Below the pieces are notes generated by a model. It did no database searches and had not been told where the DNA came from. It saw only the letters and a program-made list of their open reading frames with translations. Shown in pieces: positions 45,085 through 56,234 of a DNA stretch of 64,000 nt. Source of the DNA: Panopea generosa (Eukaryota; Mollusca; Bivalvia; Adapedonta; Hiatellidae). Numbering within the stretch: position 1 is the stretch's first letter; each line of letters begins with the position of its first letter. Where the stretch lies: NCBI GenBank assembly GCA_029582155.1, contig CM055897.1:6170661-6234660 (forward strand). Reading direction: 5' to 3'. The translations under genes were made by a program, and so were the position numbers.

Positions 45085-46460
45085 TCCATGTGTCCCTTTA
45101 AACTCCTTTACACAGACTCACCGTCTTGTCATATCAAACTTTGTTTACAAAGACTCGCCATCCTGTCATTTTAAACTCCGTCACACAGACTCACCGTCCT
45201 GTCATTTTAAACTCCGTTACACGTACTCACCGTCCTGTCATTTTAAACTCTGTTACACGGACTCACCATCTTGTCATTTTAAATCTCCGTTACACTGGGC
45301 TCACCGTCGTGTCATTTTAAACTCCATTACACGGGCTCGCCGTCTTGTCATTTTGAACTCAGTTACACGGACTCACCGTCGTGTCATTTTAAACTCTGTT
45401 ACACGGACTCACCGTCTTGTCATTTTGAACTCTGTTACACGGACTCACCGTCATGTCATTTTAAACTCAGTTACACAGTTTAACCATATGGTCATTCTAA
45501 ACTCAATTATACGGGCTCACCGTTTTGTCATTTTGAACTCTGTTACACGGGCTCACCATTTTGTCATTTTGAACTCTGTTACACGGGCTCACCATCTTGT
45601 CATTTTGAACTCTGTTACACGGGCTCACCGTCTTGTCATTTTAAACTCAGTTACACGGACTCACCGTCTTGTCATTTTAAACTCCATTACACGGGCTCAC
45701 CGTCTTGTCATTTTAAACTCTGTTACATGGACTCACGTTTTCATTTTAAACTCTGTTACACGGACTCACCATCTTGTCATTTTAAACTCTGTTACATGGA
45801 CTCACCGTTGTGTCATTTTAAACTCCGCTACACAGTCTCACGGTCTTGTCATTTTAAACTCTGTTACACGGACTCACCATCTTGTCATTTTAAACTCTGT
45901 TACATGGACTCACCGTTGTGTCATTTTAAACTCCGCTACACAGTCCCACCGTCTTGTCATTTTAAACTCTGTTACATGGACTCACGTCTTGTCATTTTAA
46001 ACTCTGTTACACGGACTCACCATCGTGTCATTTTAAACTCTGTTACACAAACACATCGTCTTGTCATTTTAAACTCAGTTACGCGGACACACCATCTTGT
46101 CATTTTGAACTCTGTTACACGGACTCACCGTCTTGTCATTTTGAACTCTGTTACACAGTCTCACCGTCTTGTCATTTTAAACTCTGTTACATGGGACTCA
46201 CTGTCGTGTCATTTTATACTCTGTTACACAGTCTCACCGTCTTGTCATTTTAAACTCTGTTACACGGACTCATCGTCTTGTCATTTTAAACACTGTTACA
46301 TTGACTCACCGTTGTGTCATTTTAAACACCATTACACGAACACACGCTGTCTTGTCATTTTAAACTTTGTTACATGGACTCATCGTCTTGTTCCTTTACA
46401 CTCCATTACATGAGACTCCTCATCATGTCTCTTTAAGTTCCGTTACACAGACTCTTTGTC
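45085..46460. repeat. 36-bp minisatellite array, about 38 copies
   Basis: Unit: ACTCACCGTCTTGTCATTTT then AAACTCTGTTACACGG. Variants include GGGCTCACC, CCATCTTGTC, TGTTACATGG and CAGTCTCACC. Frames are open for 215 codons (45353-46000) and 228 codons (45727-46413) in two different phases, because the period is divisible by three. Small indels shift between them, so neither phase is maintained. I read this as non-coding. Confidence 0.93.
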
Positions 46461-46931
46461 ATTTTAAATATTGCTTATCCAAGATTGGTCTTTAAAAAAC
46501 ACCATCCAATTTTTTTGTCATATTATCGACAATGGCTGTAAATCTGTGAACCGGAATCAAATCTCCAGACAGCACACTTCCCATCTATCAATGTGTATCA
46601 AATCAAATCTCACAGTAGATCATGTCAGTTCTGGAGTACTGGGTTCAAATCATGGCTGTGGTTTTCATTGTATTTCAAGTCTGACACCAATCACATAAAT
46701 GGAGAGCCTGAGTAGGCAGCCAAGTGTTTAGTTGTCCAGACAATCAGATCCATGGTTGACAGGGTTCATGACAGATCTTGTTTAATTGATGTTATATGGA
46801 TTTTAGTGTTTTTGGTATTTTGAGCCCTAGTCAAATTTTCAGAGTCAAAGTAGTGATGAAGTTAGGCTGAGGAAATATTGAGTCAACTTCTAAGAATCAA
46901 AATATTGACGAATTTCGGTCCTGGCAATTCA
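46461..46931. other. Spacer with a B-box-like fragment
   Basis: GGAGTACTGGGTTCAAATCA at about 46631 resembles a Pol III B box in an eroded SINE, but no A box was found. The small forward frame at 46471-46698 is unremarkable. Confidence 0.4.
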
Positions 46932-47720
46932 AACAGTGCTCCAGATAAGTGCTATTTCAGGGTATTTAAGCACTGAAATTTCTGAATAAAGCATAGAAAT
47001 TTAAATAAAGGGGTAAATAAGCGTTGGTTATCCTTAATTTCAGTGTTGATTAGTTTGTTTTAAAGGGAATAAATCCCCCAAAAATGCAATAAATGGATTA
47101 AAAAATATAATTATATTTGAAATGGATAAAAAGCATTCCATTATCATAACAAATAAAATCTGAATGGTTTGGTATACCAAATCCACCAAAAGATGGCAAA
47201 ATCAATGGTTTAATTGGAGTCATGTAAACTGAAAACGAAATCCCCATTCTTAAAATAAATCACACTTATATGCTGCTTTTCAACCTTCATATCGTTTTTT
47301 AGACTCGTTCTAAAATTAACCAAATTTCCCAACATGTAAACCTGTATGACGGATTAAATTGATATCAAAATGAAATCCCGTGACCCACATAGTATGTCAC
47401 AAAGTATGTTGCCATTTTAAGCGGGAAATCTATTTTAGTCTAACCTAGGCGCATAACCAAAGTTAGGAAACCACTTTCATTATATTATTTTGGCATGTTT
47501 AAATAGATATAATTTGGGTATATATATAGGCATAATATATCGGAAAAAAATATTTTTAGTCAATTTTAAAATATTGAAAAATCCTGATAATTATATTCCC
47601 TTTAAATGGCAATTTGATAAGATGTTCATTTTTACCCATAACATTTTGAAAATAAGCATTGCATACTTATTTAAAGGGTAAAATACTCATTTGAAGAAAC
47701 GCTTATCTGGAGCACTGTTC
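46932..47720. mobile_element. Outer element (MITE-3) with ACAGTGCTCCAGATAAG ends
   Basis: The left terminus AACAGTGCTCCAGATAAGTG (46932) and the right terminus GCTTATCTGGAGCACTGTTC (47701-47720) are near-perfect inverted repeats. TCAA is present on both sides, a possible 4-bp target duplication. Its interior is largely occupied by a complete MITE-2 (47059-47606). After removing that, the outer element is only about 240 bp. No coding sequence. Confidence 0.75.
47059..47606 (+). mobile_element. MITE-2, complete copy nested in MITE-3
   Basis: The left end TTTAAAGGGAATAAATCCCC and the right end AATCCTGATAATTATATTCC then CTTTAAA are inverted. The copy at 54890-55440 shows the repeat more clearly. 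Interior marks: AAATGGATAAAAAGCATTCC, AATGAAATCCCGTGACCC, GTTGCCATTTTAAGCGGGAA and ATTTTAGTCTAACCTAGGCG. Length is 548 bp, close to the 551 bp of the other complete copy. No transposase frame. Confidence 0.8.
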
Positions 47721-48157
47721 AAGTCCAATTCTCAGGATAGAAGTAATGACGATTTTAGGCCTTGGAGATCGGAATTTGAATCCCGACATAAGGAAGTTCA
47801 GTACTAGTTCACTAGTAACAGGACTTATGCAAAATCATATCTATCTTACCATATATGGCCCAAACAAAGAACAAACCTAATATAATACAGTCCATTATAC
47901 ATCACGCCATCCAAAACGGCTGTAAAACTATGAACAGTAAACACGTCTGCAGACTGGATCCTTTCTTTTTGTCTTGATATTGTCATAAGTTGTTATTTTT
48001 TCCAAGAATGCCAGGTCACACTGACCTTAAATTATAATGATTCCATGTGGAATAAGTTCCAATTATTTATCTGGTATGAAATTCTGTTCCTCAGTGAGAT
48101 ATTTTTTAACTAATATATCTGTTAATAAAGATTGCTTACAAAATTCCCATTCCAAAG
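47721..48157. other. Spacer, nothing recognised
   Basis: GGAATTTGAATCCCGACATA near 47772 is a weak B-box-like sequence. No gene or complete repeat seen. Confidence 0.4.
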
Positions 48158-48447
48158 CAATGTTCTAGGGCTAGAGCGTTCGCCTCACATGCAGAAGGTT
48201 GTGGGTTCGATCCCCGGCCAGGTCATACCAAAGACTTGAAAATGGCTCTAGAAGCTTTCTCGCATATAGATGATAGTTCTAGATCTGATCAGGTCTGTTT
48301 CAGTATAATGTGGCTTGGGTATAAACCATATATCTGCGGCATGACACTTCAGTGTGGCTGGGCTTAGAATGCTGTCTCAAGTAGACACTGTCATGATATA
48401 ACAATAAAAGTTGCTGAAAGCAACACTAAACACCATACAACAACAAT
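48158..48447 (+). mobile_element. SINE A, best-preserved forward copy
   Basis: Head: CAATGTTCTAGGGCTAGAGC, GTTCGCCTCACATGCAGAAG, GTTGTGGGTTCGATCCCCGG. The B box GGTTCGATCCC is perfect. Body: AAGACTTGAAAATGGCTCTA, GAAGCTTTCTCGC, GTTTCAGTATAATGTGGCTT, GCGGCATGACACTTCAGTGT and GTCTCAAGTAGACACTGTCA. 3' end AGCAACACTAAACACCATAC then a CAACAACAA tail. Length is about 290 bp. Use this copy as the reference for family A. Confidence 0.9.
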
Positions 48448-49149
48448 TACAACTCCCAAGAAAACTGTTTGGATTCTGATATCTTTCCCTCTTTTCAAAC
48501 ACCAGGACCATGAAATTGACTTATAAATGACCGTGGAATTAATGCTGACTTTGACTCTGACATGGTTCAATATGGTTACAGCAGATTATGTAAAGTGATT
48601 TATGTGAGTATAACGTTTTAAAATTGAAATAGTGTAACATTGACATCTTGAAATTTGAGTAATATCAAGTTCCTCTAAGTGACCATATTGAGATATGCAT
48701 GTATCAATCTGGCATTAAAGACCATAACATTTTATGAAGATCACTCACATGCGACAATAACATAATGAGATCTGCAATTTAGCAGCGTGACCATGACATT
48801 TTGAGATTGGTGCAATATCAAGTTTACATGACCTTGTATGATGACAATATATATATTAGGCTGTCTTGTCTGACCTTGACATTTCGAGATAAGAGATGAC
48901 CCCTAGTATCACAGAACAGTATTTAATATCTATAATATATACCATAAAAAAACAGGTACATCTCTATCAATCAAAAACCTTTAATACCAGTGAAATTGTA
49001 GGCACAATGAGTAATATCGTAGTGTATTTATGAATTATTAGCTAGATTATCATCCAAATGTTTATTACAAATATCAACAACACAGAAACTAATATAAGAA
49101 TTACATGAATAAAACAAAATTAAAGTAATGTAGATATATAAACTTTAGC
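48448..49149. other. Spacer with a single MITE-1 end
   Basis: GCTAGATTATCATCCAAATG at about 49041 equals one terminus of MITE-1 (17279-17453) without a partner, so it is a solo end or a chance deletion product. The rest, with several GACCTTGACATT-like phrases, is possibly old repeat. Confidence 0.5.
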
Positions 49150-49420
49150 CTGGCTTGATAAACTCAGTCAGTAGCATGTCTGACTATCAATCCAGGGGTA
49201 TGAGTTTGAATCCCCGCCCAACAGCAGTCTCTGTGATGATTGAAATACGACATTGTGTCTCATTATTATTTGTTTCTCATCGCTGATTCAAGTGAGAACG
49301 TTATCAGTTACTTGTGGAGATGGTGTGTGCTTGAGCATGGTTAACCATTCAGGATCCAAGGAAACAGTGGTGAGGTTAACTGATCTTCTTTTAGCCTTCG
49401 ATGGCATAAAATGGCCCTTA
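49150..49420 (+). mobile_element. SINE B, best-preserved copy
   Basis: Head: TGATAAACTCAGTCAGTAGC then ATGTCTGACTATCAATCCAG, B box GTTTGAATCCCCGCCC. Body: CAGTCTCTGTGATGATTGAA, GACATTGTGTCTCATTATTA, TCGCTGATTCAAGTGAGAAC, GTTATCAGTTACTTGTGGAG, ATGGTTAACCATTCAGGATC and GAAACAGTGGTGAGGTTAAC, ending near TTTTAGCCTTCGATGG. Length about 270 bp. A 157-codon open frame (49253-49726) starts inside it and has no domain, so it is not called a gene. Confidence 0.88.
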
Positions 49421-50311
49421 ATATTTAATCAACACAAATTTTCAATCACAACCAGTCAGTTGTGGGTTGTTTGTCACCAACACAGTTTCAGGTATGTTTG
49501 CGATAATACTGTTATATCATTATGCCATAATGTGCGTCACACTGGCTGTGGTTTCCCTAGTTATATGGTGACATTTCTGGAGAGAATGAGGTTTTCGAAT
49601 ATATATGGAAATCTCCGAAACTACAAGGCCTCGTCGTTTGATATTTTGCATGTAATATCATTTGATGATACTCTCTTGGCTTGCTTAGGACAAGTATCAA
49701 GTGTCTCTAGCTGTTTAAAACTTTAGAAAGATTAAGCCATCATTGAGTCCAAAGTCCTTCCGGTTGTCGAACATTTGAAGACGTAAGTGTGACGTCCAAC
49801 TGTAAAGTGGGCAACAACCAAACATGAAATATCTTGCAGAATTAAAGGGTCATTACATCTTTTGTTAAATTTCTTGATATGTCCAGCAAATGATTTAAAA
49901 GTGACGATAACACAGGATCTCGCAATGCCTAAAAATCACCATAATAGTCTCAGGTTCAGACAAATTATGTTGCAAAAGAGATTTTTTTTAAATTGGTTTT
50001 ACATTTGCAAATGAGATGAGAATCGCAGAATTTAAATTTAGAAAATGCTTTATGTAATTTGTGACAATGGTAGCACAGTTTTAGGAGTTATTTTAGTAAT
50101 AAAGAGATAACCGTTATCAAAATTTACAGCAGAGTTGCATCCTCACAACAAAACAAATAAGTTGGAAAATGTAAACCCTGTGTGATATGACTTGGGTCAC
50201 AACCCAACCTTAATGAGGAAAATTAACAATATTGAAATCAAACCATCTCTTTTGTCATGTGTATTTTTGTCCTTATAAAACCATTATTAATAAAGAGATG
50301 CATGACAAGAA
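49421..50311. other. Spacer, nothing recognised
   Basis: AT-rich. No repeat family or coding signal I can defend. Confidence 0.45.
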
Positions 50312-51055
50312 TTTAAAAGGAATGTATCAGGATAAAATGTTTTTAATGTCTTTAAAAAATAAAATAATTATTGAAATGGATAAAAAGCATCTCATTATCA
50401 TTAATAAATATAAACCGAATATTTTAGTTAGTCAAATTCACCAAAACCTGACTAAATCAATATGTAAATTGGAATGGTAAATTTAAAACAAAAACCCCAA
50501 TCTAACAAAAATTGCCAGACGACAACAAAGCTCGCCCCTGGGTATCTAAGTCCAAAAAGGGCCATAACTGTGCCAATATGCAATCCAGAGTTATGGTTCT
50601 TGTCTGTGTGTGTTCCATTGATGATGGTGAAGACACATGCAAAGTTTCATTCACATCCAATGAATAGATATCTTGAACTTAAAACGCAAAAGTTTAACCT
50701 GGGTTTCTACAGAAAACAACGACAACGCCGCAGATGACACCGGGGTCATGGCGTTAGCTCTCCTTGGATGACAACGATGCCGGGGTCATGGCAATAGCTC
50801 TCCATGGACTTTGTCCCAGCGAGCTAAAAATAGACTGCAATTAAACACTGTACAAATTCAAATTGAAATTAAAATGAAATCAGGTGACTCATTTGATACA
50901 TCACACAATCATGTTGCCATTTTAAGTGGGAAATCAATTTTAGTCTAACCTAGGCATATAGTTAGGAAAGCATTTTTCAATATATTATATAGACATGGAA
51001 TATTGGAAAAAAATGTTTTAGCCAATTTTAAAATTTAAAAAATCCTAGCAGATTC
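50312..51055 (+). mobile_element. MITE-2 copy interrupted by another element
   Basis: The left end TTTAAAAGGAATGTATCAGG is intact. The interior runs TGAAATGGATAAAAAGCATC, TCATTATCATTAATAAATAT and AAACAAAAACCCCAATCTAA, then breaks. It resumes at about 50831 with TTGAAATTAAAATGAAATCA, GTTGCCATTTTAAGTGGGAA and TTTTAGTCTAACCTAGGCAT. The right end is eroded (AATCCTAGCAGATTCAGG). Without the insert it is about 425 bp. Confidence 0.78.
50513..50830 (+). mobile_element. GCGAGCTAAAAA-ended element nested in MITE-2
   Basis: Starts near TGCCAGACGACAACAAAGCT. It contains GGGCCATAACTGTGCCAATA, AGAGTTATGGTTCTTGTCTG and CATGCAAAGTTTCATTCACA, then twice (about 50 bp apart) a GATGCCGGGGTCATGGCAAT-type phrase with AGCTCTCC. 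It ends GGACTTTGTCCCAGCGAGCT then AAAAA. GGACTTTGTCC is palindromic and forms the terminal hairpin loop region. I know this end as a common bivalve repeat. No coding sequence; the overlapping open frame at 50474-50737 is a by-product. Confidence 0.75.
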
Positions 51056-51659
51056 AGGATTAGAAGTGTAAGCTTTGTTAAGCTGGAGCTCACACTAACA
51101 AATATTGACTATTGTTTGGGTAAAACAAAATATAACATATTATAAGTATATCATCCAGGTAGCTAGAGTATTATTGGAGGCATTGTCAGATGTGTATTTG
51201 GCAAAGGATCCAGCATAAAGTACCTCTTGTAGAAATGTAAAAACAAAGTTTCAACAAGTGGTACACAACAATAGGTACCGATAGGAATACCTACAATTGT
51301 TGTAAACACATTATCATAGAATCAAACGAATATGTTTATTAAGGCCAAAATTAAAATATTGTGTGTTTCCCATTGCGCGACTGACCCACAAAAAAAAGCA
51401 CCTGGAAAAAAATTTGAGAAAAATATCTGAGTTTTTTTTTTTAATTTTTCGACCGCTCCTGGTAGTGCCCCAAGAATAGGTTTTAAAGTAACTTGACAGT
51501 CAGGCTTGTCTTAAAAAATCAGACAAGCGAGTTTTCACAATACACAGGTCTGCAAATATCTCTATTCTATACAACACATGTCAAACTGTTGCTTATAAAC
51601 GTAACTAATCAGTAGAAACAATTGTTCCCGGCGGTGTTTACCGCATGCCCTTTATTGCG
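51056..51659. other. Spacer, nothing recognised
   Basis: No repeat family recognised and no long open frame. GC content rises slightly toward 51640. Confidence 0.45.
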
Positions 51660-51900
51660 ACTTCGGAGGACATCTCATGCATATTCAATTATCTATTTTT
51701 ATTCATCCAATGTGATTGGTGGGTAGCTTTAAATATGAATTAATCTATTTTTAATAACCGCTATGATTGGTCGGATATCTACGACCAAGGTACACCTGAA
51801 CAAGGAATTAAAAATAGATGATGACGTAGTTCATAGGTGTCCCTCAAATCCTCCAATATGAAGAGCATAAAAATATCTCCCTTTGCCAAAATGGTGGCAA
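51660..51900. promoter_or_regulatory. Candidate regulatory region with paired CCAAT and MEF2-like motifs
   Basis: CTATTTTTATT (51692) followed by GATTGGTGGG (51714), then CTATTTTTAAT (51744) followed by GATTGGTCGG (51765). This is the same motif pair twice at 51-52-bp spacing. TAAAAATAG (51809), a third MEF2-like site in reverse, and TGACGTA (51822), a CRE half-site, follow. GCCAAAATGGTGGC (51885) resembles a YY1 site. ATTGG is the inverted CCAAT box. The clustering is seen directly; function is inferred. No adjacent exon could be recognised on either strand, and the repeated pair could also be a short duplication without function. Confidence 0.3.
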
Positions 51901-53455
51901 TTTCTAAAATCTGATTATGTTTTTGCAGATAATTCAAGATTGATCGCCTAATGTTACAATGTTAAGTTCTGGTAATTTTATAAATATTTCATAGATTTAC
52001 AATAATTGGAACTGTATGTATGTAAATTTTCTTCTGTAAAAACGTGTACGTTGATATTTAAATCGAGTATACGGTAAAGAAAAATGTGGTTGGGATATTA
52101 TAGTAATAAACTTATTGCTATTGGTTGTGTAGTTTCAACGTATGATTTTCTTTGACAGTCATATCATGATCTAAATATTGTATTGAAAACAACAATTAAG
52201 ATCAATTGTTTTTTTTTATATTTGAAATATAGCTGACTAGTTGTACTTTTCTAGATATTTGAAGTTTATCATAGACTGCCTTTATTTATCATATTGCAAA
52301 GTTCTCTTGGGTGAATTAAATAGCTTTGTAGGCTTGACATTGCTATTGTTGTATGTTATGACATTTAGCAATCATTAGAAAAGAAGAGAAAGATATTTAA
52401 AATAATGTTTTGAATTGACACCTGCTCCCACATTGCCACAGAGTCGACAGAACAGAAACAGTCAATAAAGAACAAAGACTAAATACAACATAATAAGTCG
52501 GTCATACTTATAGAGATGAAGTCAGTTCTCCCTGAAATTCTCTCACTTCTCCCGATCTTATTCAAACTCTAAAACTTGTCATTTACACATGCATAATGTT
52601 AAGGGGAGCTAATCCTACATAAAAATTAATACATTTCTATTTATGTTTAAATATTTTATAGTATACCAGTCATTCTATATATACAGTTTCATTTTTAATA
52701 TAGTTCTATAGGCATTTTTAAATGCCAACAGTTTTAGTAACTGCAGTCCAATTTACTAATACTAATCATTCTATATAAAAGTTCATTTTGTCAATCAAAA
52801 TAAACACAGTTCAGTTTATTATATATATATAAATTATGTTATACAAATACTAGTCATTTTTACAGTTTTTCTTAGTTTCAATCATACCCTTTAATGAGCA
52901 ACACAGTTAGTATTAAGCACAATTAATACATGTAATATATGTTGTTTTATTGGAATAGCCATATCAGTTAATAAAATGTTGAGTTTCTCTATTTATCTTT
53001 TAAGCCAGTTCTAAAATCTAGGGTCGGGCAAGGGGAAACAGTGAAATTTTTTAATGTGGCCTAAAAGATATGATAAATATTCTGTCTCAGTCCATGATAT
53101 CTCTCCAATCAGGTCTGTGCAACTGCAATGAAAAAATAGGGATTTCTATACCTGTCCCAAAGTTCAAATTAGCAGTCAAACGCTAGCCAAACTGTGATGT
53201 CATTCAACCTCCCTAAATAACTGACCAATCAACGTGCTCAAATCTCACTGCTATGTAACAGACTCCAGTGCGAGAGCTGGGTTCATTTTACAGAATATGA
53301 CAAGTTCATAAAAATTGTCAATTTAAGTATTATAAAGAATGCACTGTCGAAATTACAGACCAGAAATGTAGTGTCTGGCAAACGATTTCTGAATTAGTCA
53401 TGTAAATCGCTTGTAAATTATAATATGTGGTAAAGTAGTGTTTCATGCATGCTTA
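51901..53455. other. Long low-copy AT-rich stretch
   Basis: About 1.5 kb with no recognised repeats and no long open frame. A GATGTCA element and CTGACCAATCAACG (a CCAAT box) lie near 53190-53235. If the candidate regulatory region at 51660-51900 is real, this flank would be the first place to look for a transcript. Confidence 0.4.
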
Positions 53456-53650
53456 CGGCCATAATTAGCTAGCTGCAAACTTGTCATCCTCGCCCACACC
53501 CTAATTTTCATGCTGCCCAACCCATTTTATTTTCATAACTCTTTTTTTTTAAAAAAAAATCAAATTAAAAAATAAATTTCTCCCCAACCCCTCCCCCTTT
53601 CTAAGAAAAATTTGGATGATAATCCAGCAATTTATTTATAATGGCCTTAC
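53456..53650. mobile_element. MITE-1, second copy
   Basis: The left end ACGGCCATAATTAGCTAGCT then GCAAACTTGTCATCC is inverted to the right end GGATGATAATCCAGCAATTT then ATTTATAATGGCCTTAC. The interior CACCCTAATTTTCATGCTGC and CCCCAACCCCTCCCCCTTT follows that of 17279-17453 in order. About 195 bp. Confidence 0.82.
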
Positions 53651-54111
53651 ACAGTAGCTTAGTACAGTCTTATGCATAATTTATTTGAAACTTCATTTAA
53701 AATTTTTATAGACCCAAACAAATTTTTACTTAATTCTCATATTCCTTTTCACAATATTTACTTTAACACATCCTTTAATAGTGGGAAGGCAGGAAGTTTC
53801 ACTACAGATTCATCATAATTTTAACCAATTTGTGCCCCTCCACCCCTCCCCCCACCCCACTGGTCCTTGAGAATATTGATTTACATCATTTGAACAAATT
53901 TATATGTCCTTGACCCTGGCATTCCCTGGATGCCACAGCTAACGGTGAATAATCTGGCAGTCAGTGGTTGACAGACAAATGGATGGATAGATGGAAAGAC
54001 AGATGATGGAAAGACAACAAGAAACACAGGACAAAAACAAAAGTTGATCTCAAAACTATAGTTTCAGCTGAGCAAAGCTGAAGAGTGACATATGAATTCT
54101 AAACTACCAAA
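53651..54111. other. Spacer with AT-rich and pyrimidine-rich patches
   Basis: A CCCCTCCACCCCTCCCCCCA patch near 53836 and AATGGATGGATAGATGG near 53980. No gene recognised. Confidence 0.4.
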
Positions 54112-54262
54112 ATACAAGAGGCAAGTGGGTGTTAATGGTCACCTGATTTTCAAAAAAAGACATTCATATAGGTCTATTCAGTCATAAGAAATAATGCTTT
54201 TTAACAATTCCTCTTAGGCCATAAGAAATTAATTGCTAGACAAAGTCTCAGGTGACCTAAAA
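54112..54262 (+). mobile_element. Short hairpin-ended repeat, weak copy
   Basis: Starts ACAAGAGGCAAGTGGGTGTT then AATGGTCACCTGA and ends GTCTCAGGTGACCTAAAA. TCACCTGA and TCAGGTGA are inverted near the two ends, as in the family at 26131 and 34640. Sequence between is short and diverged. Confidence 0.5.
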
Positions 54263-54534
54263 AGGGACATAACTCTGACATGTGTTACCAAATTTTTCTC
54301 AAACATATAATGGCCTATAATATAATACTGTAAGCTTTCTTCTTTTTTTTTAATCTTGCAAAAGAAAACCATCATAATTTATTCTCCTTTTCAATACCGA
54401 TGAGTCAGTCAGTGGAAATAACTTTATAAACCTGACAAAATATGAATCACTGGTTACCAAGGCATAAAATTGTCTATTTGCACAGCCCACCATGCCCAAA
54501 TACAGGTCCTCATTGTGATACATAAAAGTATGTA
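54263..54534. other. Spacer, nothing recognised
   Basis: The minus-strand frame 54350-54541 is unremarkable. Confidence 0.4.
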
Positions 54535-54684
54535 GTGTCATATAATCACTTATATACCAGTCAAGAATGCATTAATACAGGGGCAATATTGATATGCAGT
54601 CTTATTTCAGTGTCATATAGTCACTTATATAACAGTCAAGAATGCATTAATATGGGGGCAATATTGATGTACAGTCTTATTTCA
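54535..54684. repeat. Two-copy 75-bp tandem duplication
   Basis: GTGTCATATAATCACTTATA, then CCAGTCAAGAATGCATTAAT, then GGGGCAATATTGAT, occurs at 54535 and again at 54610 with about six differences. Confidence 0.9.
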
Positions 54685-54889
54685 CTGACATAAGTAGATG
54701 TGTTAAGATATGGAAGCTTGTATAATGATTTAAATGTGCAATAAACAACAACAGATTTAGTTACAAGCTACCCATCTAAAATATCATAAAACATGCTAAC
54801 CCATCTTAAACATCATAAAACATGCTAAAATAATTTATAGGATACTTAGCAAAAAAAAAATGAAATGTCCCATAAATTTGGTTGAGGAT
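54685..54889. other. Short AT-rich spacer
   Basis: Contains AAACATGCTAACCCATCTTA, a local duplication at 54790-54830. Nothing else recognised. Confidence 0.4.
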
Positions 54890-55440
54890 CTTTAAAAGAG
54901 AAATATATCAGGATTTTTAAAAAATTTAAAATTGTCATAAAACATTTCCCCCCAATATATCATGCCCATATTATGCCCACTGACCCTGCATTGCCAAATG
55001 ATATCTATTTAAACGTGCAAAAATAATGTATTAAAAAGGGATTTCCTATCTTGCGCTACGCACCTAGGTTAGACTAAAATAGATTTCCCTATTAAAATTG
55101 CAACATATTTTGTGACAGATTAAATTGAGTCATATGATTTCATTTTGATTTCTATTTGATCAGATATACAGGTTTACATGTAGTTTAAATTGTTTCACCT
55201 AATGATGATGTGAAGGTTGTCAAGGAGTATTAAAGTGCACTCTATTTTTAGAATGGGGATTCCGTTTCAAGTTTACCACTCCATTTTAGATATTGTGTGT
55301 GCCACGTTTTGGAGGATTGAAATACCAAACTACTTGGATTTTATTTATTAATGATAATGAGATGTATTTTATCCATTTTAAAGATGATTTTATTTTTTAA
55401 GACATTTAAAGTGTTTTTTTCCTGATACACTCCCTTTAAA
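54890..55440 (-). mobile_element. MITE-2, complete reverse copy
   Basis: The left end CTTTAAAAGAGAAATATATC then AGGATTTTT is inverted to the right end CCTGATACACTCCCTTTAAA. This copy best shows the terminal inverted repeat. Interior in reverse order: ACCTAGGTTAGACTAAAATA, GAGTCATATGATTTCATTTT, GAATGGGGATTCCGTTTC and AATGATAATGAGATGTATTT. Length 551 bp. No transposase frame, so it is non-autonomous. Confidence 0.85.
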
Positions 55441-56234
55441 AATGTCAAAAAAGTAGCGATGGTTCTCAATTCGGTGGTTATGTGTGCCAGGTGTATGAGT
55501 TACTGTAGCAGTCACAGTCAGAAACCAGTCTAGATACTTATTCAAACTTGTACCATAATTCAGTCATAAATTATTATTTTTGGCCAGTTCAAGCCATTAC
55601 TACTGTGTAAGACTGGTGACAAATGTGGGTGTTGGAACATGCACAAATATGGTCTATTAATGCAGCAAGGGCCATTATTCTATACATTTATACCAAATAT
55701 GTAACAACATTTTCTCATCAGTTCTTGAAAAAAAGATTTTTTATAATTCATAATTATATACTTTTTCAGGTCTCTGCTGCCCCCTTTTGCTTAAAGGACC
55801 CAGTCTTAACTTTGATCAGCTAGGTTTAAGATTGGCCCACCCATGGCAAAATTTAAATTAAATATTATAAGACAATTAAAAATTGATGAGATTAAAAGAG
55901 AATTTACTGTTTTCCTATGTATTTTAATGAAAACATCAGAAGTCAACTTACTTGACCCCAAAAATGGACCCTTACTCCTTTTCTTTGAACAAATTTGCAA
56001 CCCCTACTCGTAGATATCATTTGTACAAAATATTAACAATTTTGGCTGATTATGGGACATACATGTATGTGATGTAGTTATAGCTATATCTGGTTTTTGG
56101 ACATATATATATCCGTGTAATTGTACATACCTTATAAAAGGTGCAGGTTGTGCTTGCTTGGTATTTGATTGGAGATTGTGCAGCACATCACTTGTAACTT
56201 ACATAAGCCCAATATATCTACTATAACATGTTAG
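55441..56234. other. Spacer, nothing recognised
   Basis: Several phrases (AACTTTGATCAGCTAGGTTT, TTTGAACAAATTTGCAACCC) are typical of the interiors of hairpin-ended repeats, so an old copy may lie here. No ends were found. Confidence 0.4.

Noticed and set aside
45353..46413. 215- and 228-codon frames as genes
   Set aside because: Both are phases of one 36-bp repeat. They overlap and are produced by small indels, with no domain.
49253..49726. 157-codon open frame as a gene
   Set aside because: Its first half is SINE B body and the rest shows no domain or splice signals.
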